From: Calothrix sp. PCC 7507
GTDB taxonomy: Bacteria; Cyanobacteriota; Cyanobacteriia; Cyanobacteriales; Nostocaceae
NCBI RefSeq assembly: GCF_000316575.1
Contig: NC_019682.1
Span: 3,594,001 to 3,658,000, forward strand
Direction: 5' to 3'
Length of the DNA stretch: 64,000 bases
In this document: piece after piece, positions 16,706 to 24,617 of the stretch
Layout: the number at the start of each line of letters is the position of its first letter
Position numbering within the stretch: position 1 is the first letter of the stretch
The notes under the pieces: model-generated
Told to the model about the DNA's origin: nothing
Databases searched by the model: none
What the model saw: only the letters and a program-made list of their open reading frames with translations
Program-made: the position numbers and the translations under genes

Positions 16706-18015
16706 TTAATTTTTTAGCCGGTAGTTGCCCCTTATCCCACCTTCATCTATGAAGAAATTTCAGCGATTACTCTTTTATTACGTCTGGACTCATTAACTTT
16801 ATGCAGAAATTTCTCCATTTATAGGTTTGTTTTTGATTTCCAACTGCTGAAAATATTGCTGCATAAGATATTTTCGGTAATTACGCAAATTAAAAATTTT
16901 TGTAAAGTTATATATTTGCCATCGAGAAAAAAGATTTGAACAGAGTGAGTAAGAATACACTAGCACTATGTAGGGGTTGAGAAAATTTGATTTTCTATAC
17001 CTCATATAGAGGAGCCAAAATGAGTTGTGTTAAACCAGACGTTGTTTTACCAAGATGAGTTTCACCTTTGTGCAATTTTCCCGTGGAAATAAGCAAATTT
17101 TATGAATTTCGCTCACTAGTTTTACTATTTTGCCTGAGTTCAAGGCAGTACATACACTTTTATTCTCAGAAAAATACTGAAAATTTTCAAGTACCCATTA
17201 GGGTAATATTTTCACCTGTTTTTTCTATTTTTTGTTGAGCAGGAGATGCTACTTCATATCTATATGTAACCCAGAACATCTTTGCAGACATTAGAGTACA
17301 GTTGTTTTCAGGAAGGTCTAATATTTTACATTTACTAATTAATCTTACTGGTACTGTACCATTACTAAGTATTGCCTCTGGCAAAACTGCGAATAATTAA
17401 AAAAGTAGCCACAGATATATACGCTATAGGATTCATACTTGATTTTTGAAATATACGTAGTGACGTGGCAAGGTTAAAATGTGGGATTAATTAAATCAAA
17501 TAAACCGCCCATAAAAGACAATCCCGTAGGGGCACGGCATCCTCAATCTTTTCCACAAGCCGATAATCTGACTATGCCGTGCCCGACGGCATCCTCAATC
17601 TTTTCCACAAGCCGATAATCTGATTATGCCGTGCCCCTACTATGTGTTTTTGGTTAACGCACTTGTACCCCTACGGAGAAGTAGCGTCTCCGACAGGAGC
17701 AACAACTGTCGTCAAGTGGCATTGGACACTCACTGCCCACCTTACATATACGTAGATTTTTCAATAACCAAAGCGGATTCCTATATATACGCTAGAACAC
17801 AGTTAACGAGAAAATAGGGAGTAACAAGAAGAGAATTTGGACTCCAACCGAAAGGAGCCACACACGACTAGTAGAGGTTTATTACTCCCCAATAGGAAAT
17901 TCGGTTCCCTATTATCTACTCCCTATAACCTTTTTTGATGAATTATCTGTTTTTTAGCAAAGTTCTGTGTGGCGGTAACTGACACATTTTGACTAAATAA
18001 CTAATAGCTTTTACT
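16706..18015. other. 1.3-kb intergenic region upstream of hetZ-like gene
   Basis: No confident gene lies here. The part nearest the hetZ-like gene (16706-17180) is AT-rich and probably contains its promoter and leader. On the minus strand, CTCAACCCCTAC at 16970-16981 resembles one half of the AACCCCTC-type inverted repeat bound by HetR upstream of heterocyst genes, but the second half-site is not visible. A short minus-strand frame at 17187-17384 (65 codons, ...VPVRLISKCKILDLPENNC) looks somewhat protein-like and may be a gene remnant. At 17526-17640 there is a palindromic repeat (listed separately). 17640-17990 contains further short repeats such as GGAGAAGTAGCGTCTCC. Confidence 0.5.
17526..17640. 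repeat. Palindromic element with internal 52-bp tandem duplication
   Basis: The outer arms GTAGGGGCACGGCAT (17526-17540) and ATGCCGTGCCCCTAC (17626-17640) are perfect 15-bp inverted repeats. Between them, a 52-bp unit beginning ACGGCATCCTCAATC is present twice in tandem (17534-17585 and 17586-17637) with one visible difference. Part of the same family (GGCACTGCCGTGCCCCTAC) appears inside the miniature element at 24145-24420. Confidence 0.85.
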
Positions 18016-18366
18016 CTATCGTCCGTTTGATGATCTGATGATGGGGTTTTCTACAGACTCTCGATATTGTTGGACTGCTTCTGTGTAGGCAATTGGTAGT
18101 ACGGCTTCGACGTTTTCATGGGGACGAGGAATGATCACCCAAGATTCCAAAGTACCACCATAAACATTTTCTGCGGCTTCCACACCTGCAGCCATAGCTG
18201 TTTTGACTTCAGAAACATCACCACGAATGTTGACTGTAAAACGGGCACTACCCACTCTGATATACCCAACTAGGGTAACTCGACCAGCTTTTACCATTGC
18301 ATCTGCTGCTGCTAACACAGCAGGAAAACCCTTAGTTTCCAGTGCTCCGACTGCCTGTAGTGACAT
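18016..18366 (-). CDS. ccmK4: Carboxysome shell protein CcmK4
   Basis: The 116-residue protein is a single BMC domain: [54 protein letters not shown], then [17 protein letters not shown]. The hexamer pore loop has the R-x-GSAR form usual in CcmK4. These proteins tile the facets of the beta-carboxysome shell, the compartment holding Rubisco and carbonic anhydrase. It lies 87 bp downstream of ccmK3 on the same strand, the standard satellite ccmK3-ccmK4 operon located away from the main ccmKLMN cluster. Its ratio to other CcmK proteins tunes shell permeability in characterised species. Confidence 0.93.
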   Translation of the reverse strand: MSLQAVGALETKGFPAVLAAADAMVKAGRVTLVGYIRVGSARFTVNIRGDVSEVKTAMAAGVEAAENVYGGTLESWVIIPRPHENVEAVLPIAYTEAVQQYRESVENPIIRSSNGR

Positions 18367-18453
18367 TAGAAATCTCCTGTATGAATAAACCTATCTGGCG
18401 CCATGAATATATATTGTACGAAGCTTCGCTACAGATTTTAGTGGCGAATTTGC

Positions 18454-18765
18454 TTAGAACATCTGGAAAGGTTCCGATATTTCAGTGAAGTGGATTGGTA
18501 GTATGGTTTCCACATTTTCTGGGGGATTGGGAACTATGTAATGGGTAATTACTGCACCAACCTTTACTTGTTCTCCGGCGGCAATTCCAGCCTCAACTGC
18601 TGTTCTCACTTCGGCAACATGTCCCCGCACAGCGACTAGTAAACGGGCGCTTTCCGCTTGACCATAATACACCAGTGTGACTGCGGCAGATTTCACCATT
18701 GCATCTGCTGCTGCTAACACAGCAGGAAAACCTAAAGTTTCAATTACACCGACCGCCATTGGCAT
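18454..18765 (-). CDS. ccmK3: Carboxysome shell protein CcmK3
   Basis: The 103-residue BMC-domain protein reads [54 protein letters not shown] and then THYIVPNPPENVETILPIHF. The usual pore motif (K/R-x-GSGR) is replaced by GQAESAR, which is characteristic of CcmK3, a paralogue reported to form heterohexamers with CcmK4 rather than homohexamers. It is first of the ccmK3-ccmK4 pair. The upstream gene at 18830-19132 is 64 bp away on the same strand and might share the transcript. Confidence 0.92.
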   Translation of the reverse strand: MPMAVGVIETLGFPAVLAAADAMVKSAAVTLVYYGQAESARLLVAVRGHVAEVRTAVEAGIAAGEQVKVGAVITHYIVPNPPENVETILPIHFTEISEPFQMF

Positions 18766-18829
18766 GGCTTCACTCTCCTGAGTGTAGGATAAGTGATATT
18801 AATTGTACGAGGCTTTAGTCCCTATTTTG

Positions 18830-19132
18830 TCATTTTGTGAAACTTTCTTGTATCTGGGCGACTTTCAGACGTGAAGTCACTGAAGTTAAGTTGCCCAACC
18901 AGCGATCGCTAAAGGTGGCTGACAACCGTTGATCCGATATGGGATATTGGTTGATGTAGCTTTTTGCCCCTGTTTGCATATCTACTTGGTAGATGCGATC
19001 GCCTTTTGTAGAGTCGGCAATTTTTTGGCTTGTTTTAAACCTGGGGAGGTTTTTTTCGGTGTTGGCGATCGCTCCATCAATCCCCTCAAACGCTTCAGCC
19101 AAAATTGCCACAATCCGCTTTTGTTCAATCAA
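18830..19132 (-). CDS. Hypothetical protein upstream of ccmK3
   Basis: The frame of about 100 residues includes ILAEAFEGIDGAIANTEKNLPRFKTSQKIADSTKGDRIYQVDMQTGAKSYI, with no family I recognise. Its only upstream start candidates are TTG (19132) or codons beyond it, and the frame runs back into a GAGTCA/GACTCTTGAC repeat. It may therefore be a gene whose 5' end was replaced by repeat sequence. There is no signal peptide or membrane segment. Its position just before ccmK3 suggests cotranscription but not function. Confidence 0.5.
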   Translation of the reverse strand: MIEQKRIVAILAEAFEGIDGAIANTEKNLPRFKTSQKIADSTKGDRIYQVDMQTGAKSYINQYPISDQRLSATFSDRWLGNLTSVTSRLKVAQIQESFTK

Positions 19133-19165
19133 TACAATAGGTTGTCAAGAGTCAACAGTCAAAGA

Positions 19166-19276
19166 CTAGTGGTTTGTCAATTTTGTTTTGAGGGGTTTTT
19201 GGTAGTGCGGGCCGAAAAGCCCGCGTGAGCGAGACGCTCACACTACAGTCCCTCATTTCAACCCTGACAGACTACT
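19166..19276. repeat. Miniature palindromic element with cloverleaf-like core
   Basis: Imperfect ends CTAGTGGTTTGTCA and TGACAGACTACTAG (12 of 14 paired) bracket a dense core. At 19202-19246, an outer stem GTAGTG/CACTAC encloses two adjacent perfect hairpins, GCGGGC(19207-19212)/GCCCGC(19219-19224) and GTGAGCG(19225-19231)/CGCTCAC(19235-19241). Transcribed, this would fold as a three-way junction. No coding potential is seen. Confidence 0.65.
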
Positions 19277-19305
19277 AGCTTAGACTAGGGAAAATCTAGG
19301 TTTTG

Positions 19306-19353
19306 AAACCCACCGAGGTGGGTTTTGTTTGTGTAGATGCGGTTTCTAACCGC
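19306..19353. repeat. Two-hairpin element, copy 1 (downstream of nnr)
   Basis: The stem AAACCCAC/GTGGGTTT (19306-19313 with 19318-19325) is followed by the linker TGTTTGTGTAG (19326-19336) and a second stem GCGGTT/AACCGC (19339-19344 with 19348-19353, loop TCT). It ends on the base next to the TAG stop of nnr and may end the nnr transcript, since on the minus strand the GGTGGGTTTTC arm follows. A second copy with different stem sequences lies at 44848-44894. Confidence 0.75.
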
Positions 19354-20952
19354 CTATTTCACTAAATGTAGGACTCTCAACAAATATTGTGTCAAGGTAA
19401 AGGCATCTACACCTAATTCTGTGCGTTCTTGGGCTGCTAGAATAGCTGCTTGTGAATGCCACCAAGCTGCAGTAGCGACAATATCCTCAACAGGAATGTT
19501 TCTCTTCACACCTTGTGCTAACAATCCACCGAGTAAGCCTGTAAGGACATCGCCACTACCACCACGGGCTAAGGCTGGGGTACTTTCGGGGTTAATCCAA
19601 ACTGCGCCTTGGGGATTGGCGATCGCTGTCCTTGCCCCTTTTAATAAGATTATCGCCCCACTTTGCGCTGCTGCTGCTTGTACGGTCTTGATTCTGTCTT
19701 GATTAGCGTCGGGAATATCGGGGAATAACCGCTTAAATTCACCTGTGTGGGGTGTGAGTATTGTTATGGCTTGGCGTTTTTTTAAGGTGGGGATGGTTCC
19801 CAGGTTTGCCAGAATATTTAAACCATCAGCATCGAGAATTAAGGGGCATTCACTAGCGATCGCTTGTTGGACAATGGGGGTAGTATCTTGAGTTAAACCA
19901 GGGCCACAAGCGATCGCACTAAATGAATTTAAATGATTGTTCTCTGGTAATTGTAACTGAGCGATGGCTCCTGTCTCTGTTTCTGGACAACCAATAATCA
20001 GAGATTCTGGCAAATGTGACACTAAAAGCGGTTTCAAAGATTCTGGTACTGCAATTGAAAGCATCCCCACACCACTAGCACGGGCACCCAAAGCAGTTAA
20101 AATTGCACCACCTGCATAACGCCGCGAACCACAAATTAACAGTAAATGTCCTTCTTTGTATTTGTGGGTGACAGGGGGACGGGGTAAGGGTAAAGTTGCA
20201 AGTGCTGTTGCTTTGGTAATGCGTCTAATTTTCCGTGCATCTCCTAATACAGCTTGCACATCAGCCAAGGGAATATCAAAATCGATTAACTCAGCTTTAC
20301 CAACATAATCTAGTGCCTGATCTTGTAATAAACCTAGCTTCCACAAACCTAAACAAAATGTGTGGGTAGCGCGGATTGCAGTCCCCAAGACTTTGCCTGT
20401 ATCGGTGTGCAAACCGGAGGGTAAATCAATACTGATAATGGGTTGATGTCTTTCATTTAGCTGATTTATTGCTGTAGCGATCGCACCAGTGAGGTTTCTT
20501 TCTAAACCAAATCCAAACAAACCATCAATTATTAAATCACAATCTGGCAACTCTTCAACAGTTCGGCTGCGCTCACTGTTAACGGTGAGCGCAGCCGAAC
20601 TGTTAATAGTTTGATAACTGGGGATGCCGAGACTTTGAGCATATTGCAAATGCTGGGAAGTTAATTCTTTCAGTTTAGAGAAAGGATTATAGAGCAAGAC
20701 TTCATACCCGCGAAAGTGTAATTCACGGGCGACTACCAAAGCATCAGCCCCATTATGACCGGGGCCGATTAAAATTCCCACACGGGAATTAATCTGGGGG
20801 ATAATCTCTTGAATACGACGAGCAATTAGTCCTGCAACCTTTTCCATTAAAGCGGCTACAGGCATTCCGGCAGCAAAAATCCGCCCTTCAATATCCCGCA
20901 TCTGTTCAGCGGTGACTACGATTTGGGAAATTTTTTCTTGCCTGTTTTGCAT
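19354..20952 (-). CDS. nnr: Bifunctional NAD(P)H-hydrate epimerase / ADP-dependent dehydratase
   Basis: The 532-residue fusion repairs NADHX and NADPHX. The N-terminal half is the YjeF_N epimerase (VGILIGPGHNGADALVVAREL, DLIIDGLFGFGLER, SIDLPSGLHTDTG). The C-terminal half is the YjeF_C/carbohydrate-kinase-like dehydratase (HKYKEGHLLLICGSRRYAGGAIL, AIACGPGLTQD, LILDADGLN, LTPHTGEFKRLF, GGSGDVLTGLLGGLLAQG). Two oddities: the CDS contains a 48-bp palindromic insert at 20557-20604, adding about 16 residues around SSAALTVNSERSRTVEE; and the ATG is immediately preceded by an eight-unit heptamer array that occupies the usual ribosome-binding site. The active-site motifs are intact, so function is likely kept. 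Confidence 0.95.
   Translation of the reverse strand: MQNRQEKISQIVVTAEQMRDIEGRIFAAGMPVAALMEKVAGLIARRIQEIIPQINSRVGILIGPGHNGADALVVARELHFRGYEVLLYNPFSKLKELTSQHLQYAQSLGIPSYQTINSSAALTVNSERSRTVEELPDCDLIIDGLFGFGLERNLTGAIATAINQLNERHQPIISIDLPSGLHTDTGKVLGTAIRATHTFCLGLWKLGLLQDQALDYVGKAELIDFDIPLADVQAVLGDARKIRRITKATALATLPLPRPPVTHKYKEGHLLLICGSRRYAGGAILTALGARASGVGMLSIAVPESLKPLLVSHLPESLIIGCPETETGAIAQLQLPENNHLNSFSAIACGPGLTQDTTPIVQQAIASECPLILDADGLNILANLGTIPTLKKRQAITILTPHTGEFKRLFPDIPDANQDRIKTVQAAAAQSGAIILLKGARTAIANPQGAVWINPESTPALARGGSGDVLTGLLGGLLAQGVKRNIPVEDIVATAAWWHSQAAILAAQERTELGVDAFTLTQYLLRVLHLVK
20557..20604. repeat. 48-bp perfect palindrome inserted in frame within nnr
   Basis: AACAGTTCGGCTGCGCTCAC at 20557-20576 is exactly complementary to 20585-20604, with an 8-base loop (TGTTAACG). 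Its length, a multiple of three, keeps the nnr frame and encodes part of NSSAALTVNSERSRTVEE, in a region where the epimerase fold normally has a short loop between SLGIP and LPDCDLIIDG. Confidence 0.93.
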
Positions 20953-21006
20953 CAGTTATCAGTTATCAGTTATCAGTTATCAGTTATCAGTTATCAGTTA
21001 TCAGTT
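20951..21006. repeat. STRR array, (ATCAGTT)8
   Basis: Eight perfect copies of ATCAGTT overlap the first two bases of the nnr start codon (CAT at 20950-20952 on this strand). Just beyond, CACTGTTCACTGATAACTGTTCACTG is a degenerate continuation reaching to the SPOR gene stop. Confidence 0.95.
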
Positions 21007-21039
21007 TGTTCACTGTTCACTGATAACTGTTCACTGTAT

Positions 21040-21861
21040 TCACCTACCGTAGTAAACTCTGGCGTTACCAAATCCCTGTTTTCGCAAATAGCTATTCCAT
21101 TGTTCAGCATCTGAACGTTGAGTGAAAGGCCCAACTGCTACATGAGGTCCTCTAGGTTGTTGTCTTTCTAGGACGATGTCATATCGGTTTGTGTTCTGCC
21201 TAATTTGATTAGCGATCGCACTTAACTGTTCTGACTTGGCCGGAATCGTGACATAATAAGCCCTGGGGTTTTCTCGTGGCTGATTATTTGGTCTAGGATC
21301 GTAATAAGCTGTACTATTAGGGTACATTACTTGCTGCCCACTGCCTGCTCTAACTACCTGCGCTCCACGAATACCATTAAATTCTAATTCTCTCACCCGT
21401 CGTTCAGCATTAGACTGTTTGCTAAAAGATCCTGATTGAATAATAGAGCGTCCGTTGTATTGCCGAACATATGCTGTGGGCTCAATCTGTTTGACTCTTT
21501 GTAACTGCTGGTAATTATTATCAACGTATACCAAGTAAAGCTCAGAGTTTTGATTATATGAGTTTGACTGCACTGATTGATAGCCCGGAATATTTTGTGG
21601 AGATGAACTCCACTGTAATGGTTGCGTCTGTTGCACCTGTGGTATGACTATCGGCTGAGGACTCTGGGGAATTGGTGAGAGATTTGGTGGTGGTGGTACG
21701 GCTCCCCACACCCTCGCCTGAGCAAGGATTACCCCATTGTTGGGAATTTGCGCTTGCACTGGGGTAGATTGGGAAAGTAGCGTTAACCATCCTCCCAAGA
21801 ATAGCAGCACCGTCTGATATGCGGTAAATTTCCCTGATATTTGTGTGAACATAGCCTTCAT
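21040..21861 (-). CDS. Exported SPOR-domain-like protein
   Basis: The 273-residue protein has an N-terminal signal peptide (FLGGWLTLLSQSTPVQAQ, cleavage near AQA-Q), a Pro/Gln-rich linker (about 50-100), and two repeats resembling SPOR peptidoglycan-binding domains: RSIIQSGSFSKQSNAERRVRELEFNGIRGAQVV and GPHVAVGPFTQRSDAEQWNSYLRKQGFGNARVYY. SPOR domains bind denuded glycan strands at division septa; a cell-wall role in the filament is inferred. It lies upstream of nnr on the same strand, separated by the heptamer array. Confidence 0.85.
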   Translation of the reverse strand: MKAMFTQISGKFTAYQTVLLFLGGWLTLLSQSTPVQAQIPNNGVILAQARVWGAVPPPPNLSPIPQSPQPIVIPQVQQTQPLQWSSSPQNIPGYQSVQSNSYNQNSELYLVYVDNNYQQLQRVKQIEPTAYVRQYNGRSIIQSGSFSKQSNAERRVRELEFNGIRGAQVVRAGSGQQVMYPNSTAYYDPRPNNQPRENPRAYYVTIPAKSEQLSAIANQIRQNTNRYDIVLERQQPRGPHVAVGPFTQRSDAEQWNSYLRKQGFGNARVYYGR

Positions 21862-22001
21862 CAGATTTCTAGATAATTTCTTGGAGAAACTAACAAATTA
21901 GTCGTTATGGAAACTATATAGTGTTAGCTTAGAATTGTTCATCATGGCACGGGTTTGCATCCCTGTCGGGAGCAGCCGCGAGCCTCGCAAGATTTAGGGA
22001 T

Positions 22002-23066
22002 ATGAAAAAAGTCGTCGTTGGTCTTTCTGGTGGCGTTGATAGTTCTACAGCCGCTGCTATTTTACACCATCAGGGCTATGAAGTTGTTGGTTTGACCCTT
22101 TGGCTAATGAAAGGCAAAGGGCAATGTTGCTCTGAAGGAATGATCGACGCGGCTGATCTCTGCGAACAATTAGGTATCCCCCATCAGGTTGTGGATATTC
22201 GGGATGTCTTTCAAACAAATATTGTTGATTTTTTGGTGACTGGTTACAGTGCGGGAATTACGCCTTTGCCTTGCTCACAGTGCAATAAAACTGTGAAATT
22301 TGGGCCGATGGTGGAATATGCTCGTGAAGAATTGGGATGCGATCGCATTGCGACGGGTCATTATGCCCAAATTAGCTATGATGAAGCTACGGGACGTTAC
22401 CAGTTATTAAGGGCAGTTGATCGCAACAAAGACCAATCTTACTTTCTTTATGATTTGTCTCAAGATTTACTTGCAGCCACCATATTTCCCCTAGGAAAAA
22501 TCGAGAAATCTGACACCCGCCGCATCGCTGCTGAATATGGACTGACAACCGCCGATAAGCCAGAAAGTCAGGATTTATGTTTGGTGGAAAGTAACGGTTC
22601 GATGCGGGCATTTCTAGATAAGTATCTCGCCCCCAAACCAGGCGATATTGTAGATACAAACGGTAAAATTTTGGGTCAGCATGATGGTGTGCATCATTAC
22701 ACGATTGGACAGCGCAAAGGTTTGGGAATTGCGGCTGCGGAACCGTTATATGTGATTGAGTTAGATGCAGTTAATAATAAAGTGATTGTGGGCGATCGCA
22801 CAAAAGTCACTCAGCCAGAATGTACTGTAAATCGCGTCAATTGGGTTTCTATTGCCCAACCAGCCACACCAATTCGCGCCGAAGTGCAAATTCGCTATCG
22901 TTCCCATCCTGAACTTGTAACGGTTATTCCTCTAGAAAATTCCCGTGTGCGTTTAGTGTTTGATGAACCCCAATTCAGCATTACCCCCGGACAAGCCGCA
23001 GTTTGGTACGAGGGGGATAAGGTTTTGGGTGGCGGGATCATTGAACAGTTAACAGTTAACAGTTAA
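22002..23066 (+). CDS. mnmA: tRNA-specific 2-thiouridylase MnmA
   Basis: The 354-residue enzyme thiolates U34 of tRNA-Lys, -Glu and -Gln. The PP-loop ATP-binding motif [14 protein letters not shown] is at residues 5-18. The catalytic cysteines appear in [13 protein letters not shown] (about 92-100) and SQDLCLVE (about 190-197). The C-terminal beta-barrel includes [13 protein letters not shown] and [19 protein letters not shown]. The last residues (EQLTVNS) are encoded by a run of the heptamer TTAACAG that carries through the TAA stop, so the natural C-terminus may have been altered by repeat expansion. The gene is convergent with terC, 12 bp between stops. Confidence 0.97.
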   Translation: MKKVVVGLSGGVDSSTAAAILHHQGYEVVGLTLWLMKGKGQCCSEGMIDAADLCEQLGIPHQVVDIRDVFQTNIVDFLVTGYSAGITPLPCSQCNKTVKFGPMVEYAREELGCDRIATGHYAQISYDEATGRYQLLRAVDRNKDQSYFLYDLSQDLLAATIFPLGKIEKSDTRRIAAEYGLTTADKPESQDLCLVESNGSMRAFLDKYLAPKPGDIVDTNGKILGQHDGVHHYTIGQRKGLGIAAAEPLYVIELDAVNNKVIVGDRTKVTQPECTVNRVNWVSIAQPATPIRAEVQIRYRSHPELVTVIPLENSRVRLVFDEPQFSITPGQAAVWYEGDKVLGGGIIEQLTVNS

Positions 23067-23078
23067 CTGACTAATCCC

Positions 23079-23801
23079 CTATTTAGGTACTTCGGTTTTC
23101 TCCGATACCTCTTCGGGTATTTCAATGAGAGTGCGTTTGGAAAATCCCCAAGCTAAGACTAAGCCGATTGCAGCAATCATTGCCCATTCTGGGGGGACAA
23201 AATTATCATTCACCACTTTTAACAACAGACGCAAACCCACCAACGCCACGGTGACATAGCCTGCATCTTCTAGGTTTTCAAATTCATCTAACCAGCGGAT
23301 AAATAATCCCGCCATGTATCGCAGGGTGACAATTCCGATGGTTGTACCTGTGATGACTAGCCAAGTTTCTTGCGAAACAGCTATAGCTGTGGTGACGCTA
23401 TCTAAAGAAAATGCTAAGTCCGTCAAAGCAATGACGGGTATGACTTGCAACAAAGAGGTAAAACGAGGGCCATGATGGTGATTGTCTTCGTCTTCATCAG
23501 CGGTGAAGTGTTGAAAGACTAGCCACAGTAAATAGGCAGCACCGAGTAACTCAAATTGCCAGAAATTTTGTACCCAGGTAGCCGTCAATAATAAAGTTAT
23601 TCGTAGCACGTAGGCAACGACTAAACCCAAGTTTAGCGCCTGTTGCTCAAGTTTTTTGTCTTCCAATCCTTGGGCGATCGCCGCGAGGGCGATCGCATTG
23701 TCAGCAGATAGCACCGCCTCTAACAACACCAGGATAAGCAGGACTATAGGAGCTTCAACGCTGAAGTGGAAGTGAAGATAGTCAAAAATTTGGTCTAGCA
23801 T
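23079..23801 (-). CDS. TerC family integral membrane protein
   Basis: The 240-residue protein has about seven hydrophobic segments. The TerC/Alx signatures are present: EAVLSADNAIALAAIAQGL near the N-terminus and PVIALTDLAFSLDSVTTAIAVS in the middle, whose acidic residues are proposed to handle metal ions. A His/Asp-rich cytoplasmic loop (ADEDEDNHHHGPRF) lies between segments. Family members are linked to manganese export or metal insertion and, in plants, to thylakoid membrane biogenesis. Its stop is 12 bp from that of mnmA. The 3' neighbour gives no further clue. Confidence 0.9.
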   Translation of the reverse strand: MLDQIFDYLHFHFSVEAPIVLLILVLLEAVLSADNAIALAAIAQGLEDKKLEQQALNLGLVVAYVLRITLLLTATWVQNFWQFELLGAAYLLWLVFQHFTADEDEDNHHHGPRFTSLLQVIPVIALTDLAFSLDSVTTAIAVSQETWLVITGTTIGIVTLRYMAGLFIRWLDEFENLEDAGYVTVALVGLRLLLKVVNDNFVPPEWAMIAAIGLVLAWGFSKRTLIEIPEEVSEKTEVPK

Positions 23802-24076
23802 TCCGGGTATCTCAAGCAGGGAAAATTAAAAATTAACAGAAAGAGCTAATTTCATTATGAAAATTGCAATAAATTGCTACTCTCATCCAGCTTAACGCGG
23901 TTGTAACGCATTATGAAGATTATCACATCTATGCAATGCAAGGGTTATCCGGGTGTGTTAAGTGTACGGCAATACAGCAAAAGTTTTAATATTTTCGCGT
24001 TTTAGTGTGATGGAGCGATCTTGCCGATTGCTTCTAAAATAAGAGCAATACGCCGACAAATTTAGAGTAGCAGCAT

Positions 24077-24178
24077 ATGAATAACCTTTTCAAACAACTG
24101 CTTCGCAATTTTGAATCAGCCCACAAAGAAGACACCGAGATACATAGGACTTACGCATTGACAGGAAATACTAAATAT
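24077..24178 (+). pseudogene. Possible gene start cut off by a miniature element
   Basis: A start-like sequence (ATG at 24077, encoding MNNLFKQLLRNFESAHKEDTEIH) runs straight into the inverted-repeat end of the element at 24145 and terminates inside it. Nothing matching its continuation is visible after the element. It may be the remnant of a gene destroyed by the insertion, or chance. No family is recognised. Confidence 0.35.
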
Positions 24179-24420
24179 GAATGATAAGAACCACATATTT
24201 CGTAGTAGCACAGCAGTGCTGTGCCCTCAATAGCTGTTTGGTTCCCAGCCAGATAGCGATTCCCATTCAGATACGGTACTGCGTTAGCTCGCCTGGTGTC
24301 AGGAGGGCACTGCCGTGCCCCTACGGGTGTCTCACGTCAACGAGAATCCCTATAAAAGCCGGAAACGACCTATTGTCGTAAATGCTCATCATGATTAATT
24401 TGTACAGTGCGTAAGTCCTA
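24145..24420. mobile_element. 276-bp MITE related to the 2972-4111 insertion sequence
   Basis: The left end is TAGGACTTACGCATTGACAG and the right end, read inward, TAGGACTTACGCACTGTACA. The first 16 bases match the ends of the full-length IS at 2972-4111 at 15 or 16 positions. The interior has no transposase and contains a diverged palindromic repeat (CACAGCAGTGCTGTG; GGCACTGCCGTGCCCCTAC). It is therefore probably a non-autonomous derivative mobilised by that transposase. No clean target duplication is visible. Confidence 0.75.
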
Positions 24421-24424
24421 AATA

Positions 24425-24560
24425 CTAGCCCTTTCAAGGTGGTGAAATTCGGAACGAAAATTGGTTATTTCAACCTTTAAAAATCCCAAAATCTGAGCGG
24501 ATAACTTAGGATGATCACACTAAAGCAACGTATCTTCGTTTGTCACCTTGAAAGGGCTAG
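24425..24560. mobile_element. 136-bp MITE with 9-bp target duplication, nested in the right end of the 276-bp MITE
   Basis: The ends CTAGCCCTTTCAAGGTG (24425-24441) and its exact complement (24544-24560) form 17-bp inverted repeats. TCCTAAATA flanks both sides (24416-24424 and 24561-24569), a 9-bp target duplication. The left copy spans the last bases of the older 276-bp MITE, so this element inserted afterwards. It encodes nothing. Its terminal repeat is unlike any other in the window, so its autonomous partner lies elsewhere. Confidence 0.85.
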
Positions 24561-24617
24561 TCCTAAATACGTTTGTTTTTAAGAAAAAATCTGTATATTA
24601 GCGTACTAGACACCACT

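Noticed and set aside
16799-17005. 68-codon minus-strand frame upstream of the hetZ-like gene
   Set aside because: AT-rich, low-complexity Tyr/Asn/Phe composition, no ribosome-binding site; more likely promoter/leader DNA.
24077-24420. Target duplication of the 276-bp MITE
   Set aside because: ATAC occurs near both borders (GATACA left, AATAC right) but is offset relative to the ends, so it is not a clean duplication.
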